Below are positions 5,805-5,937 of a stretch of DNA of 5,937 nucleotides, piece after piece. Position 1 is the stretch's first letter; the number at the start of each line of letters is the position of its first letter. Origin of the DNA: Faeciplasma avium (GTDB lineage: Bacteria; Bacillota; Clostridia; Oscillospirales; Ruminococcaceae); the NCBI GenBank assembly GCA_018713505.1, contig DVOL01000074.1, positions 1 through 5,937 of the forward strand, in the 5' to 3' direction. Made by a program: the position numbers and the translations under genes. Below the pieces are notes generated by a model. It was given only the letters and a program-made list of their open reading frames with translations, did not search any database and had not been told where the DNA came from.

Positions 5805-5841
5805 CTCCCTAATCGGGTTTACCCCGGTTAGGGAGTTTTTT
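5805..5841 (+). terminator. Intrinsic terminator after the Cys-rich gene
   Basis: CTCCCTAATCGGG (5805-5817) pairs with the complementary arm ending GGTTAGGGAG at 5835, making a 13-bp stem with one T-G wobble and a 5-base loop. Six T residues (5836-5841) follow at once. It starts 34 bases after the stop codon. There is no matching A-run directly before the stem, so it should act mainly on the + strand. Confidence 0.92.
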
Positions 5842-5891
5842 GTCATTATAGCGTCAGATTCATTATTTTCGTCATTTTGAGGACAAACTAC

Positions 5892-5920
5892 TTGACTTTA
5901 TACAAAAAAAGTAGGATAAT
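5892..5920 (+). promoter_or_regulatory. Strong sigma-A-type promoter for a gene beyond the window
   Basis: TTGACT (5892-5897) and GATAAT (5915-5920) are separated by an ideal 17-base spacer and each match 5 of 6 consensus bases. A 6-bp inverted repeat, CTACTT (5888-5893) and AAGTAG (5909-5914), overlaps the -35 and abuts the -10, a position typical of a repressor or activator operator. The ATG at 5926 would sit almost at the start of the transcript and has no ribosome binding site, so the real start is probably past the window end. Confidence 0.75.
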
Positions 5921-5937
5921 ATTAAATGGAGCTTATC

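Overview
The window looks like chromosomal core DNA from a spore-forming Firmicute, most likely a clostridial (Oscillospiraceae/Ruminococcaceae-like) anaerobe. Three things point there: a CwlD-type cortex amidase, a ClpC-type (Gram-positive) Clp ATPase beside radA, and strong GGAGG ribosome binding sites before almost every gene. No mobile element, CRISPR array, tRNA or rRNA gene was seen.

Layout. A left block on the + strand holds an unrecognised five-helix membrane protein (42-623), a membrane-anchored CwlD-like N-acetylmuramoyl-L-alanine amidase (697-1437) and the DNA repair helicase-like protein RadA (1471-2862). A near-consensus sporulation sigma-E promoter (631-659) lies just before the amidase. 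It fits the known role of CwlD in making the muramic-delta-lactam of spore cortex, and it would carry radA along, because only 33 bp separate the two genes. A large minus-strand gene (2874-5276) encodes an 800-aa ClpC/ClpA-like Hsp100 unfoldase. It converges on radA with 11 bp between the two stop codons. In Bacillus clpC and radA are co-oriented (ctsR-mcsA-mcsB-clpC-radA-disA), so the pair persists here but is inverted, and no ctsR, mcsA or mcsB precedes clpC in the window.

A 341-bp divergent regulatory region (5277-5617) separates clpC from a 50-aa gene (5618-5770). This gene encodes a hydrophobic helix followed by a Cys/Gly/Asn-rich tail with 11 cysteines, and it ends at a textbook intrinsic terminator (5805-5841). 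The window closes with a strong sigma-A-type promoter (5892-5920) reading rightward into a gene outside the window.

The parts most worth a second look are the Cys-rich mini-protein, the ClpC homologue that has lost the middle (M/UVR) coiled coil and the usual D1-D2 linker motif, and the sigma-E promoter on cwlD. I see no clear sign of an entirely new multi-gene system. All assignments come from reading motifs by eye; no database search was run.
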